From Flavobacteriales bacterium (GTDB lineage: Bacteria; Bacteroidota; Bacteroidia; Flavobacteriales; Crocinitomicaceae), in the NCBI GenBank assembly GCA_947375085.1, contig CANCEQ010000040.1, positions 1-18,432 of the forward strand: a DNA stretch of 18,432 nucleotides. Reading direction: 5' to 3'. The notes beneath the pieces were generated by a model that worked only from the letters and a program-made list of their open reading frames with translations, searched no databases and was not told the DNA's origin. Shown here piece after piece: positions 6,927-15,674 of this stretch; the stretch's first letter is position 1, and every line of letters starts with the position of its first letter. Made by a program: the position numbers and the translations under genes.

Positions 6927-9900
6927 TTATTTTACCAAATTAACATGTCCAGTAATTTCTTTTCTTCGGTCATCACTTTTTAGATTGAAATTTATTTTCC
7001 AAGTGTAAACACCTTCTTTTGCTAATTCAGTTGTTGATGTGCCGTATGTTCCTCTCCATCCAATTTTTGCATCATGAGATTCGAAAACTAATTCACCCCA
7101 TCTATTGAAGATGTACATTGTGAAATTATAAGGGTCAAAACCTGACACAAATACCGGTTGGAATGTATTATTAAAATTATCTTCATCCGGTGTAAATGTA
7201 TTCGGAATGTAATAAACCAATTCCTCGTACACTTTTACTTTTTTCTGTATTGTATCGATACAACCAAATTGAGATGTTACAATTAAATATGGATTGTAAG
7301 TAGCGGTATCAACATCTGAGTAGGTATGAGTAGGGTTTATTTCTGCTGAGTATTTCCCATCGCCAAAATCCCAAAAATAACTCTTTGCTCCAATAGATTG
7401 ATTCTTAAATAGTGTCTCTGGATTCAACGTAGATACTAAATCAGGAGTTGGTGAAAAATCAGCTATTGGTAAAGGATAGATTGTAACATCTACTTTTTGT
7501 GGTGCTGATTTACAACCAGTAAGTGTTCCTGTAATATAATAAGTTCCATTTGAAACTGAGGTTGGAGAAATTAAAGGTACTGTAGCTTGATTATTTGTCC
7601 AATAATTCAATGTAATACCAGGTGTACTTCCAGCAGTAAGTGTTGGATCTGTTAAATCTACTTTTAAAGGAGCACATCCACTAGCTGTATTTCCAATAAT
7701 TACAGTTGGTACTGGATTGATTGTAATTTGTACTGGTTTTATATCAAAACAAGAACCTGAAAGCGATTTTATGTAATAAGTTCCAGCTGTAGCAACTGCA
7801 TTAGGAGTAGCAACAGGTATTGTACATGCTAAATCTGAATAATAGGATTTTGGACCTAAATTTTGAGAACCTAAAGTGATTCCAGATTGAGTAAGATCAA
7901 CTGTTCCTGGAGCACATACTGCAGGAGGTGCGCTTATTAATAAAATCGGTGTGTTGTTTATTGTAGCTGTTACTTGTTTTACATCCGAACATCCATTACT
8001 AGTTGATTTTATATAATACGTTCCACTTGAAGCAACAACTGAGGGACCATTTAATAAGTTTGAAGCGGCTAAATCATTCCAGTAAGATAAAGTACCACCA
8101 CCTGTTGAACCTGCAGTTACAGCTACAGCAGTTAAATCTACTGTTGCAGGAAAACATACTCCCGTTGGATTTGTAATATTTAACAATGGAGTCGTGTTAA
8201 TTGTAACATTTACTGCTTTACTAACCGAACATGTAGCATTTGAAGCTTTGATATAATATGTTCCAGTAGTGTTAATTGAAGAAGGAGATCCTAAAGCTAA
8301 CGTACAGTTTATATCACTCCAATAAGTAAGTGAGGTAACACCTGTTGATCCTGTTGTAATTGCAGGAGCTGTTATATTAATCGTATTTGGTGAACAAACG
8401 GCTTGTGGGTCTGTTATTGAAAGGGTTGGTACATCAAGCATTACATTTACAGGTTTAATATCCGTACATAAACCATTGGCAGCTTTAATATAATAAACTC
8501 CTGTTTGATTTATTGCAGTAGGTGTTAAAAGTGAAGTTGTTCCTGCTGCATTTGACCAATAAGATAAAGTACCACCACCAGTTGAACCAGTTGTAACATT
8601 CGCTAAAGTGATATCAACTACTGCCGGAGGACAGGCAGGATTAGGATTTGTAATTGACAATATTGGAGTTGTAACAACAGTTACTAATACCGATTTAGTG
8701 TCAGAACAGGAACCAACAGTCGATTTTATATAATAAGTCCCAGCATTTGAGGTAGTAGGAGATACATGAGATATTGTAGTAGCAGCATCTGTCCAATAAG
8801 AAAGTGTGCCTGCTCCTGTAGAACCATTCGTGACCGCAGCTAATGTAATATCTACTGTAGCAGGAGAACATACAGAACTTGGATTTGTTATCGATAGAAC
8901 TGGTGCAGCACTAACTACAACTGTTACAGGTTCAATATCAAAACAAGAGCCTAATAACGATTTAATGTAATACGTATTTGAAACTGAAATTGAAGAAGGT
9001 GATGCTAAAGAGCTAGAAGCTGCTAAGTCATTCCAATAAGAAAGAACACCACCACCAGTAGATCCTGTAGTTACTGCAGCTCCAGTAATATCAATAGTAC
9101 CAGGTATACAAACTGCTGCTGGCGAATGAATTGATAAAACAGGAGTTGTATTTACTGTTACAGTTACAGGTTTAGTATCTACACAAAGACCTACACTTGA
9201 TTTGATATAATAAGTTCCTGTTGATGGGATAGCCGAAGCAGCAATTAAACTTTGAGTTGCACCTGCATCAATCCAATAGGTTAAAGTTCCTCCACCTGTT
9301 GATCCAGTTGTAACCGCAGATGCTGTTAAATCAACTGTATTTGGTTCGCACACTGCTGTTGGATTATGAAGAGATAGAACTGGAGTTGTATTAATTGTTA
9401 CCGTTACTGCTTTTATATCAAAACATGAGCCTAGTAAAGATTTAATATAATAAGTTCCTGATGTAGAAACAGCATTCGGACTAGCAAGCGAAGAAGAAAC
9501 TGCTAAATCTTGCCAATACGATAATGTTCCACCTCCTGTTGATCCAAGAGTGACTGCAGAGTTGGTGATATCAACTGTCAAAGGAGAACAAACTGCAGCA
9601 GGGTCATGAATTGTTAAACTTGGAGTTGTATTTACAACCGAATTTACAGCTTTTATATCAAAACAAGAACCAAGTGTTGATTTTATGTAAAATGTTCCAG
9701 TAATAGATACAGCGTTCGGATTGTTTAATGAAGTTGTAGCTCCAATATTTGTCCAATAAGAAAGAGCTCCACCTCCTGTTGAACCAGTAGTGACAGCAGC
9801 TGCAGTAAAATCAACTGTTGACGGAGAACAAACTGCTAATGGGTCATGTATTGATAATGAAGGAGTTGTGTTGATTGTTACAACTACCGGTTTAGAATCT

Positions 9901-12900
9901 GAACATGCTCCGTTTGAACCTTTTATATAATAAGTTCCTGAAGTTGCAACAGCAGAAGGTGTTGCCAATGAAGAAGTACATGCTGCATCAGTCCAATAAG
10001 TCAATGCACCACCACCAGTTGAACCTGCTGTTACTGCTGCTTGTGTTAAATTGATTGTTGACGGAGAACAAACTGCCGCAGGTGCATTTGTAACTATTGT
10101 AAGAGGACAACCACAATTGTTTATAACAACAGTGACCGGTTTTATATCAAAACAAGAAACCAAAGTAGATTTAATATAGTATGTTCCTGATGTTGCAACT
10201 GCATTTGAAGATGCTAGAGGTAATGTACAAGCTAAATCATTCCAATAAGATAAAGTACCGCCTCCAGTTGAACCAGTAGTTACAGCAGCTGCAGTAATAT
10301 CAATTGTTAATGGAGAACAAACTGCTGTTGGATCTGAAATAGTTAAAGCAGGAGTTGTATTGATTGTTACAACTACAGGCTTTATATCTGAACAAGAACC
10401 AAGTGTAGATTTAATATAATAAGTTGCTGTACTTGATATAGTACTAGGAGATAAAAGAGAAGTTGTAGCTCCTGCATTTGTCCAGTATGAAAGTGTTCCG
10501 CCACCAGTAGAACCAGTAGTAATTGCTGCAAGTGAAATATCTACATTTGTAGGAGAGCAAACAGCTGCTGGATTGTGAATTGATAAAGAGGGAGTCGTAT
10601 TAATTGTTACATTAACTGCTTTTACATCTGTACAAGATCCTAAAGTGGATTTAATGTAATAAGTTCCTGTTGAAGCTATTATTGAAGGTGAAGCTAAAGT
10701 TGTTGTAGCTCCAATATTTGTCCAATAGGTAAGAGCTCCGCCACCAGTTGAACCTGCTGTAACAGCTGCTGCAGTAATATCGACCGTATTAGGTGAACAT
10801 ACTGCCGCTGGATCGTGAATAGATAAAACAGGAGTTGTATTTACGGTAACAGAAACAGATTTAATGTCAGAACAACTACCTAAAAGGGATTTGATATAAT
10901 ATGTACCAGTTGCTGAAATACTTGCTGGCGAAGCTAATGTTATTGTAGCCGCATTATTTGTCCAGTAAGATAAAGCACCTCCACCTGTAGAACCTGCAGT
11001 AACTGCTGCTGCGGTAATATCAACTGTTGCAGGAGAGCAAACAGCTGCAGGAGAGTGAATTGAAAGAACAGGTGTAGTATTAACAGTTACATTAACTGCT
11101 TTAATATCAGTACAAGAACCTAAGGTAGATTTAATGTAATAAATTCCTGTTGCAGCGATCGCTGAAGGCGATGCTAAAGTAGTTGTAGCTCCGATATTCG
11201 TCCAATAAGAAAGAACTCCACCTCCTGTTGAACCAGTAGTGACAGCAGCTGCAGTAATATCAACTGTTGAAGGAGAACAAACTGCTGCAGGGTCGTGAAT
11301 TGACAAACTTGGAGTTGTATTTACCGTTACAACAACAGACTTAATATCAGAACATCCGTTTAAAGTAGATTTGATATAATAAGTACCAGAAATTGGAATC
11401 GCTGCTTGGTTTGATATAGAGATAGTTGCTATATTATTAGACCAATAAGTCAAAGTTGTACCTCCAGTTGATCCAGTAGTTACGGCAGCAGCAGTAATGT
11501 CAACAGTTGCTGGAGAACATGCAGTAGCCGGGTTTGTAATTGTTAAAGTTGGCATTGCATTTACTGTTACAACAATTGCAGCTCTTGGACTTTCACAACC
11601 AGTACCATTAACTTGAGAAACGTAATAGGTTGTTGTACCTGCTATTGCAGTTGATGGTGTTGGAGCTGTAACAGACGCAACTCCACCTGTCGCATTTGTT
11701 CCATACCAATTTAAAGTATTTCCTGCTAGAGCTGTAGCTGTTAAAGCAGCAGGAGTAGCATTTTGACAATAGGAAATTGGAGCAACAGTAGGTGCAGCAA
11801 TAGAACCCGATATTGTTACGGTTACTGGAAATGTACAAGTTGTTATTCCATCTGTAATTGATGCTTCGTAATTTGTTGTAACAAGTGGGGCATCAGTTAT
11901 TGTATAAGGTGAAATAGCAGATGTACCTAAAGTTGTTCCATTCGTTAAATTTTTAATAGTAATGGTAGTGGGTTTAGGGGAGGATATTACAATGTTGTCT
12001 AAACCCCAGTTATCAGAATTAGCATTTGTCCCTAATTGTTGTGTCCATCTAAACATTGTACTTGCTGTACATGCTCCTGTAGGTATTGGGTAAATTTTAG
12101 TATGCCAAGATTCATTAAATCGACCTGTCCCTGGATACCAATTACCAAAGCTATTTTCATTATCATCTCTTGGAAATAAAAAATCAATTGTTGTCCAATT
12201 TGTACCACCATTTGTTGAATATTGAAGATATACACCTTCAGGTGTTTGTCCGGAAAAATTTAAATCAGGCCCTTCACAAGGACTACTAGAAGCTTGAATT
12301 GCCTGTCTGTAATCAAAAGAAATTGTTCCGCCGCTTGATACATTCATTGGATTAGTAGTTAAATCTCTAGGGAATGCAGCATTAGACATCCATAAAAAAG
12401 TCGATGCATGCGCAATACCATCTTGTCCAGTTACAGCACATACGGGATTGGTAAAATTTGCAGAAGCAGTAGCTTGCCAACCTGTACCTACTGTTCCAGT
12501 GTTAAAGTCGTTACTAAAAGCAGAAGAAACAATGTTTCCTGTAGCAGTTAAAGTAACTGTCTGACCACTGCAAATAGTTGTAGGTGAAGCTGTCATAGAG
12601 ATATTACATCCAGGTACTCCTAACGGTTTGTAAGTCGTTATTTTTGCAGCAAATCCAGGTTTTACAGTTGCATTATTGTTTTGAAAAGAAATGGTTAACG
12701 AACCAGATGCATTATTAGAACAAAATATACCTGGAGTATTATATGCAGCTAATCCGTTAGTTATCTTAAGTCCCATTCCTCCAGCAGCGGTAAAAGTTGA
12801 AAAATCACCTGTTATTTGAGCAATTTGAGCTGCTGCAGTAGTTGTATTTGCATCGTAAATATTTACAAAATCTCCTTGGTTTGAGCCACCATAATATGTG

Positions 12901-13124
12901 TTAAAAGAAGTAAATTCTAAGCAAATACGTTCACCTACAACTGCAGGTGTAAGTGTTATTGTATAATTTGTATTATTGTCATTTCCAGCAGCTCCTCCTG
13001 CATCATAAAAAAGATCTCCATTATTTACAGGAACAGTACCGCCTTGGCTAATTAAAATTTGACTATTAGCGTTAAAAAGAAATAAGGCAAAAATCCCAAC
13101 TAAAATTAATGTGTAATTTTTCAT
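6927..13124 (-). CDS. 2065-aa T9SS type B surface protein: CUB-like, reelin-like, 17 Ig-like repeats, PKD
   Basis: The signal peptide covers residues 1-22 (cleavage after NANS-Q). Residues about 23-167 form a CUB-like domain (CLEFTSFNTYYGGSNQGDFV, IYD, then SGSLTISFQ). Residues about 200-380 resemble a reelin/jelly-roll repeat: ISFDYRQA, CEGPDLNFSG, GVYLQYSTNGGTNWTTIDF and NWGLDNIVI. A linker (about 383-440) and a YCQ...CESPR Ig-like module (441-522) lead to 17 tandem 80-residue repeats (525-1883), a PKD domain (1884-1965, core YFWDFGDGKYS) and the T9SS type B sorting domain (1967-2065; IPNTFTPDED, FNRWGELVFES, EGVYTWKINF, GHVNLVK). It is expected to be exported by the type IX system and displayed as a long rod with a ligand-binding head; the ligand is unknown. 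The gene is read divergently from the TPR/LytTR pair. The intact frame across 6.2 kb of repeats argues for selection. Confidence 0.93.
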   Translation of the reverse strand: MKNYTLILVGIFALFLFNANSQILISQGGTVPVNNGDLFYDAGGAAGNDNNTNYTITLTPAVVGERICLEFTSFNTYYGGSNQGDFVNIYDANTTTAAAQIAQITGDFSTFTAAGGMGLKITNGLAAYNTPGIFCSNNASGSLTISFQNNNATVKPGFAAKITTYKPLGVPGCNISMTASPTTICSGQTVTLTATGNIVSSAFSNDFNTGTVGTGWQATASANFTNPVCAVTGQDGIAHASTFLWMSNAAFPRDLTTNPMNVSSGGTISFDYRQAIQASSSPCEGPDLNFSGQTPEGVYLQYSTNGGTNWTTIDFLFPRDDNENSFGNWYPGTGRFNESWHTKIYPIPTGACTASTMFRWTQQLGTNANSDNWGLDNIVISSPKPTTITIKNLTNGTTLGTSAISPYTITDAPLVTTNYEASITDGITTCTFPVTVTISGSIAAPTVAPISYCQNATPAALTATALAGNTLNWYGTNATGGVASVTAPTPSTAIAGTTTYYVSQVNGTGCESPRAAIVVTVNAMPTLTITNPATACSPATVDITAAAVTTGSTGGTTLTYWSNNIATISISNQAAIPISGTYYIKSTLNGCSDIKSVVVTVNTTPSLSIHDPAAVCSPSTVDITAAAVTTGSTGGGVLSYWTNIGATTTLASPSAIAATGIYYIKSTLGSCTDIKAVNVTVNTTPVLSIHSPAAVCSPATVDITAAAVTAGSTGGGALSYWTNNAATITLASPASISATGTYYIKSLLGSCSDIKSVSVTVNTTPVLSIHDPAAVCSPNTVDITAAAVTAGSTGGGALTYWTNIGATTTLASPSIIASTGTYYIKSTLGSCTDVKAVNVTINTTPSLSIHNPAAVCSPTNVDISLAAITTGSTGGGTLSYWTNAGATTSLLSPSTISSTATYYIKSTLGSCSDIKPVVVTINTTPALTISDPTAVCSPLTIDITAAAVTTGSTGGGTLSYWNDLACTLPLASSNAVATSGTYYIKSTLVSCFDIKPVTVVINNCGCPLTIVTNAPAAVCSPSTINLTQAAVTAGSTGGGALTYWTDAACTSSLATPSAVATSGTYYIKGSNGACSDSKPVVVTINTTPSLSIHDPLAVCSPSTVDFTAAAVTTGSTGGGALSYWTNIGATTSLNNPNAVSITGTFYIKSTLGSCFDIKAVNSVVNTTPSLTIHDPAAVCSPLTVDITNSAVTLGSTGGGTLSYWQDLAVSSSLASPNAVSTSGTYYIKSLLGSCFDIKAVTVTINTTPVLSLHNPTAVCEPNTVDLTASAVTTGSTGGGTLTYWIDAGATQSLIAASAIPSTGTYYIKSSVGLCVDTKPVTVTVNTTPVLSIHSPAAVCIPGTIDITGAAVTTGSTGGGVLSYWNDLAASSSLASPSSISVSNTYYIKSLLGSCFDIEPVTVVVSAAPVLSITNPSSVCSPATVDITLAAVTNGSTGAGTLSYWTDAATTISHVSPTTSNAGTYYIKSTVGSCSDTKSVLVTVVTTPILSITNPNPACPPAVVDITLANVTTGSTGGGTLSYWSNAAGTTSLLTPTAINQTGVYYIKAANGLCTDIKPVNVMLDVPTLSITDPQAVCSPNTINITAPAITTGSTGVTSLTYWSDINCTLALGSPSSINTTGTYYIKASNATCSVSKAVNVTINTTPLLNITNPTGVCFPATVDLTAVAVTAGSTGGGTLSYWNDLAASNLLNGPSVVASSGTYYIKSTSNGCSDVKQVTATINNTPILLISAPPAVCAPGTVDLTQSGITLGSQNLGPKSYYSDLACTIPVATPNAVATAGTYYIKSLSGSCFDIKPVQITINPVPTVIIGNTASGCAPLKVDLTDPTLTAGSTPGITLNYWTNNQATVPLISPTSVSNGTYYITGTLTGCKSAPQKVDVTIYPLPIADFSPTPDLVSTLNPETLFKNQSIGAKSYFWDFGDGKYSAEINPTHTYSDVDTATYNPYLIVTSQFGCIDTIQKKVKVYEELVYYIPNTFTPDEDNFNNTFQPVFVSGFDPYNFTMYIFNRWGELVFESHDAKIGWRGTYGTSTTELAKEGVYTWKINFNLKSDDRRKEITGHVNLVK
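7476..11555 (-). repeat. 17 tandem 240-bp (80-aa) Ig-like repeats
   Basis: About 4.08 kb of the 2065-aa gene has an almost exact 240-bp period, so matching codons recur every 240 bases. The protein consensus is roughly TPxLSIHDPAAVCSP, TVDITAAAVT, GSTGGGxLSYW, GTYYIKSxLGSC and a Val-rich strand ending INT. Each unit has two conserved cysteines (in CSP and GSC) that could form an intra-domain disulfide. Units 6, 7, 14 and 16 have a third Cys after the YW/YY core (for example LACT, INCT), and unit 7 begins with NNCGCP. Units 16 and 17, next to the PKD domain, are the most divergent. This is a protein-coding repeat, not CRISPR. Confidence 0.95.
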
Positions 13125-13479
13125 TTTATATTTTTTTAAAAAGTGTCTAATTTAAATCAATTAAAACGCTTTGTTTTTTAACAAATAATTAAAATATTAA
13201 ACATAGAACGTAAAGTTAATTAAAAGGGTTGCTTTTTAATTTTCATTTTAATTATTTTTTCAATGAATCAGTTCAAAAGCGGCCGTTTAAAAAAAATAAA
13301 TATAATTAATTCAGTTTCTTTTGATTAAAAGTTTTGGTTAGGAGCAACTTTTTGACGTAAAGAACAGTCTTATGAGAGAAATGGTTGTTTCATTTTGGTA
13401 AATGGTTAAAAAAATATAGATTTAAATTAGATGGATAGTTTTAACACTTTAACAAAAATATCTTAATTTAGCGCAAATT
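13125..13479. other. 355-bp divergent intergenic region between adhesin and TPR/LytTR genes
   Basis: No coding frame is supportable here. It must contain promoters for both directions. On the minus side I find no clear match to the flavobacterial consensus. A short GC-rich near-palindrome stands out in very AT-rich DNA at 13275-13288 (core CGGCCG flanked by A and T runs); it could be an operator, but only one copy is visible. The + strand promoter candidate is listed separately. Confidence 0.5.
13393..13424 (+). promoter_or_regulatory. Candidate promoter for the TPR/LytTR pair
   Basis: TTTTG at 13393-13397 and TAGATTTA at 13417-13424 are separated by 19 nt, one mismatch from the flavobacterial TTG-N17-23-TAnnTTTG consensus. 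It would start a transcript near 13430 with a leader of about 50 nt before the ATG at 13480. The AT-richness of the region makes chance matches likely. Confidence 0.4.
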
Positions 13480-14583
13480 ATGACTTCAGTTTTCAAATAT
13501 AGAATTGTTCTTAGCGTATTGTTTTTAACTTGTTTTGGGGTGTTTTCCCAGGATAATTTATCTAAAATCAATGATTTAGCATTTGAATCGTTAGAAAACC
13601 ATTCGCCCAAAACAATAGAATACGCAAATAACCTTTTACATTTAACAAAAGGAAATGATACTTCTGTGTTTGCAATTAATGCATATACAATATTGGGTAT
13701 ACTGAATAAAGATAAAGGGTATTATGTTTCTTCATTAAACTATTACTTAAAAGCTTTAAATGCTGCTGAAAAGAAAAAAGATAATGCTAGAATATCTGCT
13801 GCACTTAATAATATAGGTGTAATTTATAGATTGCAAGGTGATTTAATTTTAGCTGTAAAATATTTTACGAAAAGTTTAAAATTAGAGGATAAACTAAAAA
13901 AACCGCTACAAAAATCTATACGACTTTATAATATAGGTGATTGTTATAAAGAAATGGATAGTTTTGATTTAGCACTTTCATTTTTCAGTAATTCTTTGAT
14001 AATTGAGCAAAAAAACAAAAAAGTTCAAGGCGAGATTTATGCTTTTTTAGGAATTGCTGAAGTCTATAATGAAATAGGTCAAGTCATTGATGCAAAAAGA
14101 ATTTTAGATAGAATTAATTCGAAATTGAATGTGAATTTCTTAGAACAATCAATTCTGTACAATAAATTATTAGGTAGTTATTATTTTAAAACGAATGATT
14201 TAAAAAAATCGTTAGAAGTCCTGTGGTCAGCAGAGCTACTTTCAGAAAAAAATAATCTACCGATTCACTTACTTGAAATATATAAAATTGAAATTGAAAT
14301 ACTTGAGAAACAAAAACTTTGGCCTCAAGTTGCAGCAAAGTATAAAGAGTATACAACTTTAAGTGAAAAGTTAATTGCGATTGAAATCAGAAATAAAGTA
14401 AATGATTTAATGTATAGCAATGACTTAAATAAAAAAGAATTAGAAATTTCATTAATCGAAGAAGAACGAAACTTTGCTGAAAGATTGAATGTGTATAATT
14501 CTAAAATTTCTTGGTTTTTAATACTTCTTTTAGCGTTTATAGTAGGATTTATTTTTTATGAATTTCAAAAAAGAAAAAAATAA
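13480..14583 (+). CDS. TPR protein with C-terminal membrane anchor, putative signalling partner
   Basis: 367 residues. A signal peptide (1-23, ending FGVFSQ) is followed by TPR-type helical repeats from about 25 to 320, with recognisable units such as AALNNIGVIYRLQGDLILAV, YNIGDCYKEMDSFDLALSFF and FLGIAEVYNEIGQVIDAKRI. A Glu/Lys-rich helix (about 310-338) leads into one transmembrane segment (about 344-362, ISWFLILLLAFIVGFIFY) and a short basic tail (QKRKK). This is the layout of the periplasmic sensor half of Bacteroidota TPR histidine kinases and TPR-LuxR proteins, but the protein stops straight after the membrane with no kinase or DNA-binding domain. Only 9 nt separate it from the membrane LytTR gene, so it is inferred to sense or scaffold on the periplasmic side and act through that partner. 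Confidence 0.8.
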   Translation: MTSVFKYRIVLSVLFLTCFGVFSQDNLSKINDLAFESLENHSPKTIEYANNLLHLTKGNDTSVFAINAYTILGILNKDKGYYVSSLNYYLKALNAAEKKKDNARISAALNNIGVIYRLQGDLILAVKYFTKSLKLEDKLKKPLQKSIRLYNIGDCYKEMDSFDLALSFFSNSLIIEQKNKKVQGEIYAFLGIAEVYNEIGQVIDAKRILDRINSKLNVNFLEQSILYNKLLGSYYFKTNDLKKSLEVLWSAELLSEKNNLPIHLLEIYKIEIEILEKQKLWPQVAAKYKEYTTLSEKLIAIEIRNKVNDLMYSNDLNKKELEISLIEEERNFAERLNVYNSKISWFLILLLAFIVGFIFYEFQKRKK

Positions 14584-14592
14584 CATATTAAA

Positions 14593-15393
14593 ATGAAAGC
14601 AGATTTTAAAAATTCTTTATTTTTTTCAATTTATCAAATCATTTTAATTTGGTTTTTTGGGGCATATTCTTTTTTCAAGGGGACTTCTTCTGAAATTTTA
14701 GAATATGCAATTACTTTTTTAGTTTTATTAGCTGTACACTTTTTATCTAGAATTGTTATTTTAAAAATGGCAAAGGATAAAAAAGCGTATAGAGTATTTA
14801 ACTTAATATTGTATATACTTTCTTCTTTCGTTTCATCTGTAATTTGTTGGATTGCCTTCGGAGGAGCTTCTCAAAGTATTTTCATTTTTATTTCTGCATT
14901 TGTTATCCCATCATTCTTTCCATCTCTTTATTTATTCTTGAAAGGATTATTTAAGGATAATGAAGAAGAAGTGATTCTTACAAACAATAAATTATCAACT
15001 CAGTATGAACCTGTTTTTAAGGTTGTGCCAGAAGAGCCTTCTGAAGTTAACTTCATTTTAGAAAATGAAAGTGGAAAAGTTTTATTGAATGTTTTTATCA
15101 GTCAAATTATTTGTTTTGAAGCCAATGATAATTATGTTATTACCTATTACATGAACAAACAAAATGAATTGAAAAAATCGATGGAACGTATTTCGTTGAA
15201 AAAAATTGAAGAATTATTAGATGGTTTAGGTGTATCGTCGTTTAGTCGAGTGCATAAATCGTACTTAATTCATAAGGTATATATTGAAGAGATTAAAGGA
15301 AAAGCACAAGCTCAAAAAATTAAATTGAAAAACTTAGAGTTGTTAGTTCCTGTATCTCGTAGTTTTCAAGTTGCGACTCTTAAAACGTGGTAA
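14593..15393 (+). CDS. Membrane-anchored LytTR-family transcriptional regulator
   Basis: 266 residues. Four hydrophobic segments (about 10-28, 35-57, 68-89 and 94-115) are followed by a charged linker and a C-terminal LytTR DNA-binding domain (about 149-266). LytTR features include the beta-strand pattern ICFEANDNYVITYY, the helix ISLKKIEELLD, SFSRVHKSYLIHKVYIEEI and LLVPVSRSFQ, which match the conserved F-x-R-x-H-[RK]-S-[FY]-[LI]-[IV] and VP[VL]SR signatures. There is no receiver (REC) domain and no phosphorylatable aspartate module, so control is inferred to come through the membrane part or the TPR partner encoded 9 nt upstream. LytTR proteins bind direct repeats upstream of target promoters; the divergent giant adhesin gene is a natural candidate target, but this is not shown by the sequence. 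Confidence 0.88.
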   Translation: MKADFKNSLFFSIYQIILIWFFGAYSFFKGTSSEILEYAITFLVLLAVHFLSRIVILKMAKDKKAYRVFNLILYILSSFVSSVICWIAFGGASQSIFIFISAFVIPSFFPSLYLFLKGLFKDNEEEVILTNNKLSTQYEPVFKVVPEEPSEVNFILENESGKVLLNVFISQIICFEANDNYVITYYMNKQNELKKSMERISLKKIEELLDGLGVSSFSRVHKSYLIHKVYIEEIKGKAQAQKIKLKNLELLVPVSRSFQVATLKTW

Positions 15394-15402
15394 AAGTTGA
15401 AA

Positions 15403-15441
15403 GAATGTATTGAGTTTAAATAGTTTTTGTTTGATACATTC
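15403..15441 (+). terminator. Weak hairpin after the LytTR gene
   Basis: GAATGTATT (15403-15411) pairs with GATACATTC (15433-15441) in a 9-bp stem with one wobble and a large 21-nt loop; the flank is ATTTTATT. It lies 10 nt past the LytTR stop. This is a poor terminator on its own. Confidence 0.3.
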
Positions 15442-15527
15442 ATTTTATTAAGGAGTTAATTATTATAACATTTCACCACAAAAACCACCCTAATTATTCA
15501 TTTTTCTATCATTTTACTACAGAGTTG

Positions 15528-15553
15528 ATGATTCTGTATTTAGAATCATTTTT
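15528..15553 (+). terminator. Probable terminator insulating the LytTR gene from the ilv promoter
   Basis: ATGATTCT (15528-15535) and AGAATCAT (15542-15549) form a perfect 8-bp stem with a 6-nt loop, followed by TTTT. It sits about 50 nt before the ilv promoter, a sensible place to stop read-through. The stem is AT-rich, so efficiency is uncertain. Confidence 0.45.
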
Positions 15554-15603
15554 AAATTAGAATGGAATAGTATATTTGTATCGCTCAAATAAAAAATACT
15601 TAC

Positions 15604-15640
15604 TTTTTTGAGTAATAATTAAAATATAAGTATAAATTTG
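15604..15640 (+). promoter_or_regulatory. Flavobacterial-type promoter of the ilv operon
   Basis: TTTTTTG (15604-15610) and TAAATTTG (15633-15640) are separated by 22 nt, a full match to the TTG-N17-23-TAnnTTTG consensus known from Flavobacterium. Transcription would start near 15646, about 30 nt before the leader-peptide ATG and 120 nt before the attenuator. Another TAnnTTTG (TATATTTG, 15571-15578) lies upstream but has no TTG at the right distance. Confidence 0.65.
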
Positions 15641-15674
15641 TATTAAGTCAAAAGACAAAATTTTAAAATAAAAG

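Noticed and set aside
7476..11555. Regular array that might suggest CRISPR or a tandem satellite
   Set aside because: The 240-bp period is in frame, the unit translates to a conserved Ig-like domain, and there are no short identical repeats with unique spacers.
15571..15578. TATATTTG as the main ilv promoter
   Set aside because: It matches the -7 element, but no TTG lies 17-23 nt upstream; the site at 15604-15640 is a full match.
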